Shown here in pieces: positions 1-7,879 of a stretch of DNA of 64,000 bases. This DNA is from Alcanivorax sp. GTDB lineage: Bacteria; Pseudomonadota; Gammaproteobacteria; Pseudomonadales; Alcanivoracaceae. Each line of letters starts with the position of its first letter. Position 1 is the first letter of the stretch. The DNA is taken from NCBI RefSeq assembly GCF_019431375.1, contig NZ_CP080267.1, forward strand, positions 1,116,001 through 1,180,000, given 5' to 3'. The translations under genes and the position numbers were made by a program. The notes under the pieces are model-generated. The model was not told the DNA's origin. It searched no databases and saw only the letters and a program-made list of their open reading frames with translations.

Positions 1-222
1 TTGAAAGGCCTTCCAGTGTCCCTCTACCAACCAGAACATCAAACTGCCCACCACTCCCACCCAGAGCAGCGCGGGACGATCAAAGAATGCCCCCGATCCG
101 GCCAATACGCCGGCCAGAGTGACGCTCCACGCCTTGATGGTGAGCGACTTCTGATCGAACGAATCGATCAGCCCGGTCAGGTGGAAGTATTCGCTTTCCA
201 GTTGCTGGTCCAGTTGTGACAT
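1..222 (-). CDS. Partial small membrane protein, unknown function
   Basis: This minus-strand frame starts at ATG 222 and stays open for 74 codons to the window edge, so the C-terminus is missing. It begins MSQLDQQLESEYFHL, an acidic soluble start, followed by two hydrophobic stretches (about residues 34-46 and 52-64) that look like a membrane hairpin. The plus-strand frame over the same bases lacks a plausible start context and looks like a shadow. I do not recognise the family. The start lies just downstream of a 10-base G run on the coding strand, which replaces a normal ribosome-binding site. Confidence 0.6.
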   Translation of the reverse strand, partial: MSQLDQQLESEYFHLTGLIDSFDQKSLTIKAWSVTLAGVLAGSGAFFDRPALLWVGVVGSLMFWLVEGHWKAFQ

Positions 223-227
223 GCCAT

Positions 228-237
228 CCCCCCCCCC
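228..237. repeat. C10 homopolymer just upstream of a start codon
   Basis: Ten consecutive C (G on the coding strand) lie 5 bases upstream of the ATG at 222. A second ATG at 239-237 feeds directly into the tract but is out of frame with the gene by 17 nt; gain of one G would bring it into frame. This is a slippage-prone site in the translation-initiation region. Confidence 0.7.
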
Positions 238-331
238 ATGAATGGATCAGATTCTCCGATAAATCCGCGCTATTAAACGCGATTCAATCCAGCCAGACAA
301 AACGTCACTGTATCGGGGAAGGAGAAATGCC

Positions 332-898
332 ATGACCCACAAGACTCACACCCTACGTCACCACCCGCTGCCCGAGGATATCCGCGAACGGCTGTACGGC
401 CCGGCGCGGGAGCAGTGGCGGGACCATCCCCATTACCTGATCAGCAATGCCCGGGCCCTGCAACGCAACCACCGCAACCTGAAGCGCCAGGCCCGGCAGT
501 ATCATGGTGCTCTCACCCATGTCCTGGAGCTGGCTGAGGCGGATCGGAAGACAGAGGCCAACCGTCGCCTGCTCACCACTATCGGCAACCACGGCCACAA
601 CCTGCTGAAAAACCTGCACAGCCATCATGGCTTCGAGGACAGCAGTGTATTCCCGGTATTACGTCAGCATCACCCACGGCTGGCGGCCGGTTTCGACGTG
701 CTGGAACAGGATCACCTGGTACTGGATGCCCTGCTGGATGATATAGACCAGCAGCTCAATCACTTCCCGGCGCTGGCGACTGACCCGAGGAAACTGGACA
801 TTGCGCACCGGCAAGCGGCAGATCTTGAGGCATTGCTGCACCGGCATATGGACGACGAGGAAGACATAATTGTGCCTATCTATTTGTTGTATATGTGA
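332..898 (+). CDS. Hemerythrin-like (HHE) domain protein
   Basis: A 188-residue, strongly His/Asp/Glu-rich, probably cytoplasmic alpha-helical protein. The carboxylate/histidine pattern of HHE diiron proteins is visible: HSHHGFEDSSVFP (about 97-109), EQDHLVLD (125-132) and LLHRHMDDEEDIIVP (169-182). Family members bind a non-heme diiron centre and act in O2, NO or oxidative-stress sensing or repair of iron centres; the exact role here cannot be read from sequence. The start is supported by AAGGAG seven to eight bases upstream. It appears monocistronic, with about 120 bp to the next gene. Confidence 0.85.
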   Translation: MTHKTHTLRHHPLPEDIRERLYGPAREQWRDHPHYLISNARALQRNHRNLKRQARQYHGALTHVLELAEADRKTEANRRLLTTIGNHGHNLLKNLHSHHGFEDSSVFPVLRQHHPRLAAGFDVLEQDHLVLDALLDDIDQQLNHFPALATDPRKLDIAHRQAADLEALLHRHMDDEEDIIVPIYLLYM

Positions 899-1019
899 AT
901 TTTTGCTTTCAATTGAACGCCATAATTCACATTCTTTTGCACTTGATGTGCGCCAGGTTACGAACCTTGAGCTGATTTAGGGATCATAATGGTCACAACC
1001 AACTAACAAGGAGTGAGCC

Positions 1020-1550
1020 ATGAAAAGTGCAGCAGTTGCCGCCCTCAGTATCGCAGGGGCCGTGGCCATCGCCGGCGTCGGCTACGGTGCCTACCAGGCC
1101 ATGACCCCGGCCACCTCAGGCTATGCCGAAGTGGTGAATGTGGACCCGATTGTGAAAACCTGGCAGGAACCCCGCGAGGTCTGTCAGCAAGTGACCGTGC
1201 AGCGCAAGAAGCCGGTCAAGGATGAACACCGCGTAACCGGTAGTGTGGTCGGTGCCGTGGTCGGCGGCGTGATCGGCCATCAGTTCGGCGGCGGCAGTGG
1301 CAAGGACGCCGCCACAGCAGGTGGTGCCATTGTCGGTGGTGTAGCCGGTAACCAGATCCAGAAAGGGATGCAGGATAAAAACACCTACACCACCACGGAA
1401 CAGCGCTGTAACACGGTGATGGAAGACAAGAGTCGTACTGAAGGTTATGACGTGACCTACGTCTTCAATGATCAGGAAGAAACCATTCGCATGGACAAGA
1501 AGCCCGGCGAACGGTTGCGCATCGAAGAGGGGCAAGTGGTTACCCAGTAA
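1020..1550 (+). CDS. Glycine-zipper 2TM-domain envelope protein
   Basis: A 176-residue protein. The hydrophobic N-terminus (AAVAALSIAGAVAIAGVGYG) is either an uncleaved anchor or a signal sequence. The centre (about 75-115) has the small-residue pattern VGAVVGGVIGHQFGGG ... GGAIVGGVAGNQ typical of the glycine-zipper 2TM family (the Rickettsia 17-kDa antigen group), which forms tight membrane hairpins. The C-terminal third is charged and probably periplasmic. RBS AAGGAG precedes ATG with a six-base spacer, and a strong terminator follows, so it is a single-gene transcript. The role is probably envelope structure or stress; not specific. Confidence 0.85.
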   Translation: MKSAAVAALSIAGAVAIAGVGYGAYQAMTPATSGYAEVVNVDPIVKTWQEPREVCQQVTVQRKKPVKDEHRVTGSVVGAVVGGVIGHQFGGGSGKDAATAGGAIVGGVAGNQIQKGMQDKNTYTTTEQRCNTVMEDKSRTEGYDVTYVFNDQEETIRMDKKPGERLRIEEGQVVTQ

Positions 1551-1567
1551 CCCTCTCCTGACGGCAT

Positions 1568-1596
1568 AAAAAAGCCCGCGGACGCGGGCTTTTTTT
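1568..1596 (+). terminator. Rho-independent terminator of the glycine-zipper gene
   Basis: Stem AGCCCGC / GCGGGCT with a four-base loop, followed by seven T. It is preceded by an A run, so it may also work for transcripts from the other strand. It lies 17 bp after the stop codon. Confidence 0.9.
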
Positions 1597-1633
1597 GGTT
1601 CATCGCGGATCAGAGGGAAAGTGATACCGGGTC

Positions 1634-1781
1634 TGAGGTCGGACGTCAGAGGTCTGACGCTATAACCACAAAACCTGCTGGCCTTGAAGCAGCTATCCTG
1701 GCCTCGTGACACCCACGACCTCCCCGGGAAGCGCTTGAAAGCAGACTGGTTTCGGTTTTTGACGTCAGACGTCCGACCTGC
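1634..1781. repeat. Heptad-armed palindromic intergenic element (a)
   Basis: The left arm (1634-1660) reads as 7-bp units GGTCGGA CGTCAGA GGTCTGA. The right arm (1760-1780) reads TGACGTC AGACGTC CGACCTG. The arms are inverted relative to each other and enclose about 100 bp with no gene. The architecture matches the other heptad elements in the window, but the heptad sequence is unique. It fills most of the gap between the glycine-zipper gene and gltS. Confidence 0.7.
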
Positions 1782-1827
1782 CTGAATTCCCGCAAATGCG
1801 CCATGAGCTTTTTTGGTGCCTTTGCGG

Positions 1828-3012
1828 TCAACCCGACAGCACCGACACGAACGTCTGGATGATCGTCGCGTTGGCAATATCCACGATAAAGCCCCCTACT
1901 ACCGGCACAATGATGAATGCCAGCGGGGACGGCCCATGGTGCTGGGTGACCGCCTGGATGTTAGCCACTGCCGTAGGCGTAGCGCCCATGGCAAAGCCGC
2001 AGTGACCGGCACAGAGCACTGCCGAATCATAGTTGCGCCCCATCATCCGGAAGGTCACCAGGGTAATGAACGCCAGCGCCAGCCCCACCTGCACCACCAG
2101 CATGGCAAGCATGGGCAGGGCCAGGTCCACCAGCTGTAACAACTGCAGGCTCATCAGCGTGATCGCCAGGAAAATCCCCAGCGCCGTGTTGCCCACCACG
2201 TCGATGGTGGCATCGTTGACCTGCCACAGGCGCCGGGCCGTATTGCCGAGTACGATGCAGACAAACAGCACCCACACAAAGGTGGGTAACCGGAACACGG
2301 AAGCAAATTCTTCTGCCGCCACGGTGCCGACCACCACGCCCACCGACAGCAACATCATGATGCGGATCACGCTGGCGGCAGAGATGGGCCGCGGCGTTTC
2401 CGCTTCGTCGTGATCCACATCCTCCACCGCCGCGCCGTGGGCCGGTGCGGCAAGCCGGTAGCGGCGAATCAGGAACATGGCCAGTGGCCCGCCCAGCAGC
2501 GCCCCGAATATGAGCCCGAAGGTGGCGGAAGCCGCCGCCAGCTCACTGACACCGGTAAGGCCGAAATCCCGCTCGAAAACGCCCGCCCAGGCGGCACCGG
2601 TACCGTGGCCACCGGTCATGGTCACCGAGCCGCCAATCAGGCCATACCAGGCATCCAGCCCCATCAGCTTGGCCATCATCACGCCGACCAGATCCTGCAG
2701 GGCCACCAGCACGATCACCAGCACCGCGAACAGCAGCATGGCCCAGCCGCCCCGGCGCAACAGACGAAAGTCCGCGGCCAGCCCCACGGCACCAAAGAAA
2801 AACAACATGGCCGGCGTCTTGATACTCTCATCAAAGGTCAGGCTGATACCGGAAAGCTGCATGGCCGTCACCACAATGGTGGCCAGCAAACCACCCACCA
2901 CCGGCTCGGGCATATTCAACCGAGACAGCAGCTCGACCTTGTGCACTATCCACTGACCGGCGCCCAGCACCAGCAATGCGACCATCAGGGTTTCCATGGC
3001 GGAAAACTGCAT
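1828..3012 (-). CDS. gltS: Sodium/glutamate symporter GltS (ESS family)
   Basis: A 394-residue polytopic inner-membrane protein, the normal length for GltS. It imports glutamate with Na+. About ten or more hydrophobic segments and the family's glycine-rich re-entrant signature SVTMTGGHGTGAAWAG are visible, plus a second-repeat counterpart near CGHCGFAMGATPTAVAN. I placed the start at MQFSAMETLMV (3012) because AAGGAG lies seven bases upstream and GltS begins there; the frame could extend 75 codons further upstream, but that stretch is not hydrophobic or conserved. It is divergent from nth, with about 73 bp between the starts. Confidence 0.92.
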   Translation of the reverse strand: MQFSAMETLMVALLVLGAGQWIVHKVELLSRLNMPEPVVGGLLATIVVTAMQLSGISLTFDESIKTPAMLFFFGAVGLAADFRLLRRGGWAMLLFAVLVIVLVALQDLVGVMMAKLMGLDAWYGLIGGSVTMTGGHGTGAAWAGVFERDFGLTGVSELAAASATFGLIFGALLGGPLAMFLIRRYRLAAPAHGAAVEDVDHDEAETPRPISAASVIRIMMLLSVGVVVGTVAAEEFASVFRLPTFVWVLFVCIVLGNTARRLWQVNDATIDVVGNTALGIFLAITLMSLQLLQLVDLALPMLAMLVVQVGLALAFITLVTFRMMGRNYDSAVLCAGHCGFAMGATPTAVANIQAVTQHHGPSPLAFIIVPVVGGFIVDIANATIIQTFVSVLSG

Positions 3013-3085
3013 CCCTTTCTCCTTGTTCGCGGCTGGGGAGCCGCCAATTGATCCGCTATACTGCCCGCGACAACTGGAAGCTGTT

Positions 3086-3724
3086 ATGAATCGCGAGAAA
3101 CGAACTGAAATCTTTACCCGTCTGCGGGACCAGAACCCCCACCCCACCACCGAGCTGGAATACAGCAGCGATTTCGAGTTGCTGGTGGCCGTGGTGCTGT
3201 CTGCCCAGGCCACGGACGTGGGCGTGAACAAGGCCACCGCCAGGCTCTACCCGGTGGCCAATACACCGGAGACGATCTTCGCCCTGGGGGTCGACGGGCT
3301 TAAAGAGTACATCAAGACCATCGGCCTGTTTAATTCCAAGGCCGAAAACATCATTCAGCTGTGTAAAATCCTCGTCGAGCAGCACGACAGCCAGGTGCCA
3401 CGGACCCGCGAGGAGCTGGAAGCGCTGCCCGGCGTTGGTCGCAAGACGGCCAATGTGGTGCTCAATACCGCCTTTGGTCTGCCCACCATGGCGGTGGACA
3501 CCCACATCTTCCGGGTCTCCAACCGCACCCGCATCGCCCCGGGCAAGAATGTGCTGGAAGTGGAAAAGCGTTTAGTGCGGCTGGTGCCGGAGGAATTCCT
3601 GCGCGATACCCACCACTGGTTGATCCTGCACGGTCGCTATGTGTGCACCGCCCGCAAGCCCAAGTGTGGCGAGTGCCTGATCGCTGATCTGTGCGAGTTC
3701 CCAGCGAGCCAGCGGCCTGCATAG
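3086..3724 (+). CDS. nth: Endonuclease III (DNA glycosylase/AP lyase)
   Basis: A 212-residue base-excision-repair enzyme that removes oxidised pyrimidines and cleaves AP sites by beta-elimination. The helix-hairpin-helix LPGVGRKTANVV contains catalytic Lys120, and Asp138 sits in AVDTHIFR. The [4Fe-4S] ligands are Cys187, Cys194, Cys197 and Cys203 (C-X6-C-X2-C-X5-C). All four spacings and residue numbers match the E. coli enzyme, which fixes the start at ATG 3086 rather than the in-frame ATG 90 bp upstream. It is divergent from gltS. Confidence 0.97.
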   Translation: MNREKRTEIFTRLRDQNPHPTTELEYSSDFELLVAVVLSAQATDVGVNKATARLYPVANTPETIFALGVDGLKEYIKTIGLFNSKAENIIQLCKILVEQHDSQVPRTREELEALPGVGRKTANVVLNTAFGLPTMAVDTHIFRVSNRTRIAPGKNVLEVEKRLVRLVPEEFLRDTHHWLILHGRYVCTARKPKCGECLIADLCEFPASQRPA

Positions 3725-3795
3725 GCGGCAATTGAGCCCCCCGCCGCCCATTGCTACTCTGGGATATCACGGTTGAATTGACGAAGGGACGCGAC

Positions 3796-4215
3796 ATGAA
3801 ACACACCCTCCTGCTGGCAACGCTGCTGGGCCTGTGCGCGCCGGTTATGGCCAGCGATCTGAAACCCGGCCTGTGGCAGATCAATACCACCATGGAAGGC
3901 GACAACCTGCCGCCTCAGATGCGTGCGCATACCCAGCAGGAGTGCCTCACACCTGACCAGGCCGAAGACGTGGTCAGCGCCCTGCAGGAGAGCTGGAACG
4001 CGGATGAATGTGATCTGGGTAAGGTGGATCGCAGCGGTGACAACCTGACCTGGGAAGCCCGTTGTGACCAGAACGGCATGCAGAGCACCATGAAAGGCTC
4101 GGTAACCCTGCACAACGATACCCATTACACCAGCACCATCCACATGACCATGCCGGGCAACAAGATGGTGTCGAAGAGTGAAGGAAAATGGGCCAGTTCG
4201 GATTGCCCTGAGTAG
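3796..4215 (+). CDS. Periplasmic DUF3617-family protein
   Basis: A 139-residue protein with a clear Sec signal peptide (MKHTLLLATLLGLCAPVMA, cleavage before SDLK). The mature part opens with LKPGLWQINTTMEG, the signature opening of DUF3617 proteins. It has four Cys (ECLTP, DECDLG, ARCDQ, SDCPE) that could form two disulfides in the periplasm. The molecular function of the family is unknown. Start ATG 3796 has GAAGGGA upstream; an in-frame ATG 45 bp earlier would bury the signal peptide. Two GTTGGAGCC-type palindromes follow it. Confidence 0.85.
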   Translation: MKHTLLLATLLGLCAPVMASDLKPGLWQINTTMEGDNLPPQMRAHTQQECLTPDQAEDVVSALQESWNADECDLGKVDRSGDNLTWEARCDQNGMQSTMKGSVTLHNDTHYTSTIHMTMPGNKMVSKSEGKWASSDCPE

Positions 4216-4226
4216 GACCAGGGGTT

Positions 4227-4301
4227 CGCCTTGTGAGCAAGGCGCCAACAACATCATCACCTACCACCTACCCGTTGGAGCCATGCGAGCATGGCTCCAA
4301 C
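4227..4301. repeat. Pair of REP-like palindromes
   Basis: Two hairpins lie between convergent genes. CGCCTTG-tga-GCAAGGCG occupies 4227-4244. A longer perfect one, GTTGGAGCCATGC ga GCATGGCTCCAAC, occupies 4274-4301. Related cores occur at 5716-5731 and 31068-31120. There is no T run, so these are more likely REP/BIME-type repeats than simple terminators. Confidence 0.75.
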
Positions 4302-4328
4302 GCACCTACCAACGGGCAGCGAGGCGCT

Positions 4329-5060
4329 TCAGATCTTTCCGGCAAACACCTTTTCGAAAAAGGCCAGCACGCGCTGCCAACTGTCTTCTGCCGCGCCCGC
4401 ATCGAATTTTGAGCGCAATGGCGGTAGCGGCCCCAGTTTCTTGAATGTGAAGGTTTGGTGGTCGTTCATAAAGGAATGGCCCACCCCCTCGTAGGTCTTG
4501 ATATCGTGGGGCACGCCCAGCGCCTCCATGTGTTTTGCCAGACGATCACCATGATCACCGTAGATCATGTCCGTGCGACCCCAGCCCCCCACCGCCGGAC
4601 AGATACCGGTCACTTCTTTGACGTTTTTCGGGATCCCACCATAGAAAGGAGCTACCACCTGCACCGGTGCCTGGCTGGCGTAGAGCACCGCAAAGCGGCC
4701 GCCCATGCAGAAGCCCATGACACCCACCTGGGTCACCGCCTCTTCGCCCTGATTGAGCAACCATTCCCGGCAGGCTTCCAGCTGCTCGAAGGTCTGGCCC
4801 TTGCCGGTTTCATGGGCCTTCAGGGTTTTCACCACACACAGGGCCTTACTGCCAGGCAGATCATAGAGATCCGGTACCAGCACCGGATAACCGTTATCCG
4901 ACAGCCGCTGGGCAATGCGCTCGATGTCCTCGGTATAGCCAAAGATGTCATGAATAGCGATCACCGCCGCCTTGTGAGGATTGGCCGTCTTGGGGCGCAG
5001 CCAACGGGCACGCATGGTGTGACCGCCGGGAATGGGAATGCCTACAGGTTGGTTGGACAT
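4329..5060 (-). CDS. Dienelactone hydrolase family protein
   Basis: A 243-residue alpha/beta hydrolase. The nucleophile elbow is GFCMGG with Cys118 in place of Ser, as in true dienelactone hydrolases. The catalytic His is in GVGHSFMN (His195), and Asp164 (in GRTDMIYG) is the likely acid. The N-terminal strand IAIHDIFGY is the usual oxyanion-side motif. It is cytoplasmic (no signal peptide). The substrate is likely a lactone or small ester, but no chlorocatechol or protocatechuate genes sit nearby to support an aromatic role. It is probably transcribed alone, with a repeat element behind its start. Confidence 0.88.
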   Translation of the reverse strand: MSNQPVGIPIPGGHTMRARWLRPKTANPHKAAVIAIHDIFGYTEDIERIAQRLSDNGYPVLVPDLYDLPGSKALCVVKTLKAHETGKGQTFEQLEACREWLLNQGEEAVTQVGVMGFCMGGRFAVLYASQAPVQVVAPFYGGIPKNVKEVTGICPAVGGWGRTDMIYGDHGDRLAKHMEALGVPHDIKTYEGVGHSFMNDHQTFTFKKLGPLPPLRSKFDAGAAEDSWQRVLAFFEKVFAGKI

Positions 5061-5068
5061 GAGAAACC

Positions 5069-5250
5069 CAGTGAACAGTTAACAGTGAACAAGTAATAGC
5101 GAATTATGCTCCCAATCACCACTCTCCTCAGGCCAAACGACGCATTCAAGATAGCTCCCACGTCTGACGCTGCGACTGGCTTCGCTGTTAACTGTTAACT
5201 GTTAACTGTTAACTGTTAACTGTTAACTGTTAACTATTCACTATTAACTG
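5069..5250. repeat. Heptad-armed palindromic element (b) with seven tandem GTTAACT units
   Basis: The left arm (5069-5100) is AGTGAAC AGTTAAC AGTGAAC AAGTAAT. The right arm contains seven exact tandem copies of GTTAACT (5187-5235), then ATTCACT and ATTAACT. The arms are inverted and surround about 85 bp of unrelated sequence. The exact tandem run is the most expandable part and is a candidate for copy-number variation between strains. Confidence 0.85.
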
Positions 5251-5254
5251 CCTC

Positions 5255-5662
5255 TCACCCTTCCTGCATGGCCACCAGCCGCGCTTCCTGCAGGGCGGCG
5301 GTGCGGTGTTTGGTGGCGTCCCGGTATTCCGGGTCGGCCAGCATGGAGGCGAATGCCTGTTTGGAGGGGTAGCGGACCAGCAACACGTCGTCCCATTTCT
5401 CTCCTTCCGGGGCAATCACGCCCGCCAGGGCCTTGCCCTTCCAGACCAACTCACCGCCTACCCCACGCACCTTGCCGAAAGCCACGTCGGAGTATTTCTG
5501 GTACGCCTCGCGACCGCTGTAATCCGCTTCGCCATCCTTGTAGCGTGCAATGTCGTTAAAGCGCAGCAGGTTGAGCATGACGATGGGGGTATCGTCCGGC
5601 AGGGATGCCATAATCTCGGGCAAGCGTTGCGGGTTGGGATCAACAACCGGTTTCTCTGACAT
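5255..5662 (-). CDS. DUF1330 family protein
   Basis: A 135-residue cytoplasmic protein with the ferredoxin-like alpha/beta-barrel features of DUF1330/EthD-like proteins: an N-terminal strand IVMLNLLRFND, a central VWKGKALAGVI, and DVLLVRYPSKQAFASM, where the last strand-helix is the best conserved family segment. The biochemical role is unknown. The start was set at MSEKPVVD (ATG 5662, GGAGTCACC upstream); the longer frame to 5764 runs into a REP-like palindrome and is not credible. It is separated from the dienelactone hydrolase gene by a heptad element. Confidence 0.82.
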   Translation of the reverse strand: MSEKPVVDPNPQRLPEIMASLPDDTPIVMLNLLRFNDIARYKDGEADYSGREAYQKYSDVAFGKVRGVGGELVWKGKALAGVIAPEGEKWDDVLLVRYPSKQAFASMLADPEYRDATKHRTAALQEARLVAMQEG

Positions 5663-5715
5663 GGTGACTCCGTTTGGTTTTTTTATCAGCGAGGTCGAGC
5701 CATCTTTCAAGCTTC

Positions 5716-5731
5716 GCCTTGCGAGCAAGGC
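5716..5731. repeat. REP-like palindrome GCCTTGC/GCAAGGC
   Basis: The perfect inverted repeat GCCTTGC ga GCAAGGC is followed by TCCAAC. It shares its core with the palindromes near 4.2 kb and 31.1 kb. It lies upstream of the DUF1330 gene. Confidence 0.6.
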
Positions 5732-5838
5732 TCCAACAGCAGGTTTCCGGTTAACGCCTTGCAAGGTTCAGTCATCACCTTGCCCCTGGATCCGTAAGAA
5801 AGACAGGGCCAATCACGACACCCTGCACGCCAAAGCGG

Positions 5839-6435
5839 TCACAGTGTTGCCAGGGTAATCTGTTCCGCCGCACACAGGCTTTCCAGGCCCTCCAGACTCT
5901 GCGTCGGACAGCGCAGTGTCATCGCCACCGATTGGCTGTAATTCACGTCCAGCACCTCGGATTCATTCTGGTCCGCCCAGTGACGAAGGCGCTGCTCCAG
6001 GGGAAAGTCCATCTCCAGCCGGCAGGTGACCTGGGGAACACTTTCCACCCGTTCCACTTCCGCCAGCACCGCTTCTGCCGCTGCCGCGTAGGCACGGACC
6101 AGACCGCCCGCCCCCAGTTTTACACCACCAAAATAACGGATCACCACCACCAGTACATCACTCATGCCCTTGTGCTGGATCACATTGAAAATGGGTTTGC
6201 CGGCGGTGCCGGAGGGTTCGCCATCGTCATTCATGGCGGCCTGGGCAGACGCCGGGTTACCGAGCAGGTAGGCGTAGCAATGATGGCTGGCATCCGGATA
6301 AAGGGATTTGGCCTCATCGATCACCGCCATGGCCTGTTCGCGGCTGGTTACCGGGCGCAGCCAAGTAATGAAACGGCTTTTGTTGATCAACAGCTCCCGG
6401 TCAACGGGACTGGCGGGGACGGGATAACCTTTGAT
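5839..6435 (-). CDS. yigZ: YigZ/IMPACT family protein, probable ATC start
   Basis: The UPF0029/IMPACT-like N-terminal domain is clear: NKSRFITWLRPV, SHHCYAYLLG, NDDGEPSGTAGKPIF and RYFGGVKLGAGGLVRAYA. A C-terminal ferredoxin-like domain follows. The family is tied to translation or ribosome quality control, mechanism uncertain. The first canonical start (TTG 6390) would delete the conserved opening. In-frame codons upstream encode GYPVPASPVDRELL, matching the family's usual PAAPV...E start, and the frame closes at TGA 6453-6451. The best-placed initiator is ATC 6435, six bases after GGAG. It is divergent from the small membrane-protein gene. Length 198 residues, normal for YigZ. Confidence 0.85.
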   Translation of the reverse strand: MKGYPVPASPVDRELLINKSRFITWLRPVTSREQAMAVIDEAKSLYPDASHHCYAYLLGNPASAQAAMNDDGEPSGTAGKPIFNVIQHKGMSDVLVVVIRYFGGVKLGAGGLVRAYAAAAEAVLAEVERVESVPQVTCRLEMDFPLEQRLRHWADQNESEVLDVNYSQSVAMTLRCPTQSLEGLESLCAAEQITLATL

Positions 6436-6512
6436 GGCACACTCCGGGTATCACTGGCGGGAAGCGGCTATGGTAAGGTAATTGTCGCCTTTATCCGAAT
6501 ACGCGACTTGCC

Positions 6513-6758
6513 ATGACCGACCCCCTCAGCCGAGACGATGACAGCCTGCGCCGCCGCAAGCGGCTGGCCATCGGTGTTGCCCTACCCGTCAGCGGTGTGA
6601 TTTTCGCACCGCTGCTGTGGGCCCTGTATCAGGATGGCAGTGTTTTCTTCTCTGGGCTTTGTGCCCTGCTATGGCTGGGCGCCGGGCGATTTATCTATCA
6701 CCTGCTGGCACCGGATGAAAAAGGGCGGCACATGGCCGCCCGTGATGAGACTCAGTGA
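6513..6758 (+). CDS. Small two-TM inner-membrane protein, unknown
   Basis: An 81-residue protein. The basic N-terminus (SLRRRKRLAIG) is followed by two hydrophobic segments (about 19-40 and 44-65) with a short connecting loop, and a charged C-terminus. The topology is probably N-in/C-in. I recognise no family. Its last 7 bp overlap the convergent 3' end of the yiaV-like gene, so transcripts would be mutually antisense at their ends. Confidence 0.65.
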   Translation: MTDPLSRDDDSLRRRKRLAIGVALPVSGVIFAPLLWALYQDGSVFFSGLCALLWLGAGRFIYHLLAPDEKGRHMAARDETQ

Positions 6759-7879
6759 TCCACATAGAGGTAATGTTGCCAGCTCATCATCCTCAGCAGA
6801 ATTCGGCGAATGATTGCCACATGGTGAAGATGCTCGGAATAGACAGCAGCCTGGGCGCTGACCCCCATTGGCAACGCATCGACACTCTCATTGGGCTCCA
6901 GTTCGATGATCGCCAAGGCTTCATTATCCATGCGCCGGAAGGCATCACCGCCGATCAGCTGCTGACCTGCAGACAGCTGGGCTTCGGCAATCGTTGGCAA
7001 CACTTCCACCAGCTTGCCGGTGAACACCTGCCCCGGTAACGAGGTAAAGGTGACCTCTGCTTCGCTGCCGGGCTGCAAACGCAGCAGGGATTGCTGACGG
7101 AAGGCACCCACATAGCGGCGTTTCTCACTGTTTACAAAATTGGCCAACGGCTTGAGCGGCAAAGGCACCGCCATCATGCCCGGACGAACCGCCAACTGAG
7201 TGACAAAACCATCCACCGGCGCTCGGATGATGGTGTTCTCCAGATCAAAACGTGCCTCATCCAACTGCGCCTTGATGGCGGCTACCGCCGGGTCGTCACC
7301 ATCGACGGAACCGTTGAGCTGTGTTTCCGCCTTGGCCAAGGCGGCTCGGGCGGCTTGCAGATCCGCATTGGCAGCAGTGACAAGTTCACGCTGGGTATCG
7401 ACCTGTTGTTTGCTGAATGCAGACAAGGCGCCTTCGTAGCGACGCAGGGTTCGCACTGCCTGGTCACGTTTGGCCGTAACCTGCGCCACTCTGGCTCGCG
7501 CTTCCGCCACTGAAGCCACGTTGCCCTCTGCCAACTGACTGGTGTCAGCCAGCTGTGCCTCCAGCTGGGCGACCCTGGCCTGGTAACGGGTATCATCCAG
7601 AATCACCAGTGGATCGCCCTTCTTCACCGGAGTGTTCGGTGTCACCGGGACTTCCAGTACCCGTGCACGCACCTCCGGGACTATCGGCGTCACCACATAG
7701 ACCTGACGCACCTTGCGGGTGAACGGGTGGTTGTAGTTCATGGCCAATACCATGGCCCCCACCAGAACCACACCGCCGAGTACCGCAGTGGGCACCGACC
7801 ATTTATTCAGCGGAATCTTGAAGAGTTTGAAGATAAAAACACAGATAGCGGTATAGGTGAGGAGAATAAGCATTTCCAT
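6752..7879 (-). CDS. yiaV: HlyD/EmrA-type membrane fusion protein (YiaV-like)
   Basis: A 375-residue periplasmic adaptor. An N-terminal pair of hydrophobic segments (about 1-22 and 30-48) anchors it. A barrel-sandwich half motif (VEVPVTPNTPVKKGDPLVIL, about 76-95) precedes a coiled-coil hairpin (about 97-200), and the second lipoyl half is IRAPVDGFVTQLAVRPG. It is paired with a DUF3302 protein through a 1-bp start/stop overlap (TGATG), the same pairing as E. coli yiaW-yiaV. No MFS or ABC pump gene is adjacent. Export of an unidentified compound is inferred from the family only. Confidence 0.9.
   Translation of the reverse strand: MEMLILLTYTAICVFIFKLFKIPLNKWSVPTAVLGGVVLVGAMVLAMNYNHPFTRKVRQVYVVTPIVPEVRARVLEVPVTPNTPVKKGDPLVILDDTRYQARVAQLEAQLADTSQLAEGNVASVAEARARVAQVTAKRDQAVRTLRRYEGALSAFSKQQVDTQRELVTAANADLQAARAALAKAETQLNGSVDGDDPAVAAIKAQLDEARFDLENTIIRAPVDGFVTQLAVRPGMMAVPLPLKPLANFVNSEKRRYVGAFRQQSLLRLQPGSEAEVTFTSLPGQVFTGKLVEVLPTIAEAQLSAGQQLIGGDAFRRMDNEALAIIELEPNESVDALPMGVSAQAAVYSEHLHHVAIIRRILLRMMSWQHYLYVDH

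Noticed and set aside
1116..1877. 253-codon minus-strand frame across the glycine-zipper gene, terminator and repeat
   Set aside because: It crosses a strong terminator and a repeat element and is antisense to a well-supported gene.
2996..3085. Upstream extension of nth to ATG 2996
   Set aside because: The extension overlaps the gltS start region and would break the exact residue numbering shared with E. coli endonuclease III.
5187..5249. Possible CRISPR or short tandem gene element from the GTTAACT repeats
   Set aside because: Units are 7 bp and contiguous with no spacers; they are one arm of a palindromic element.
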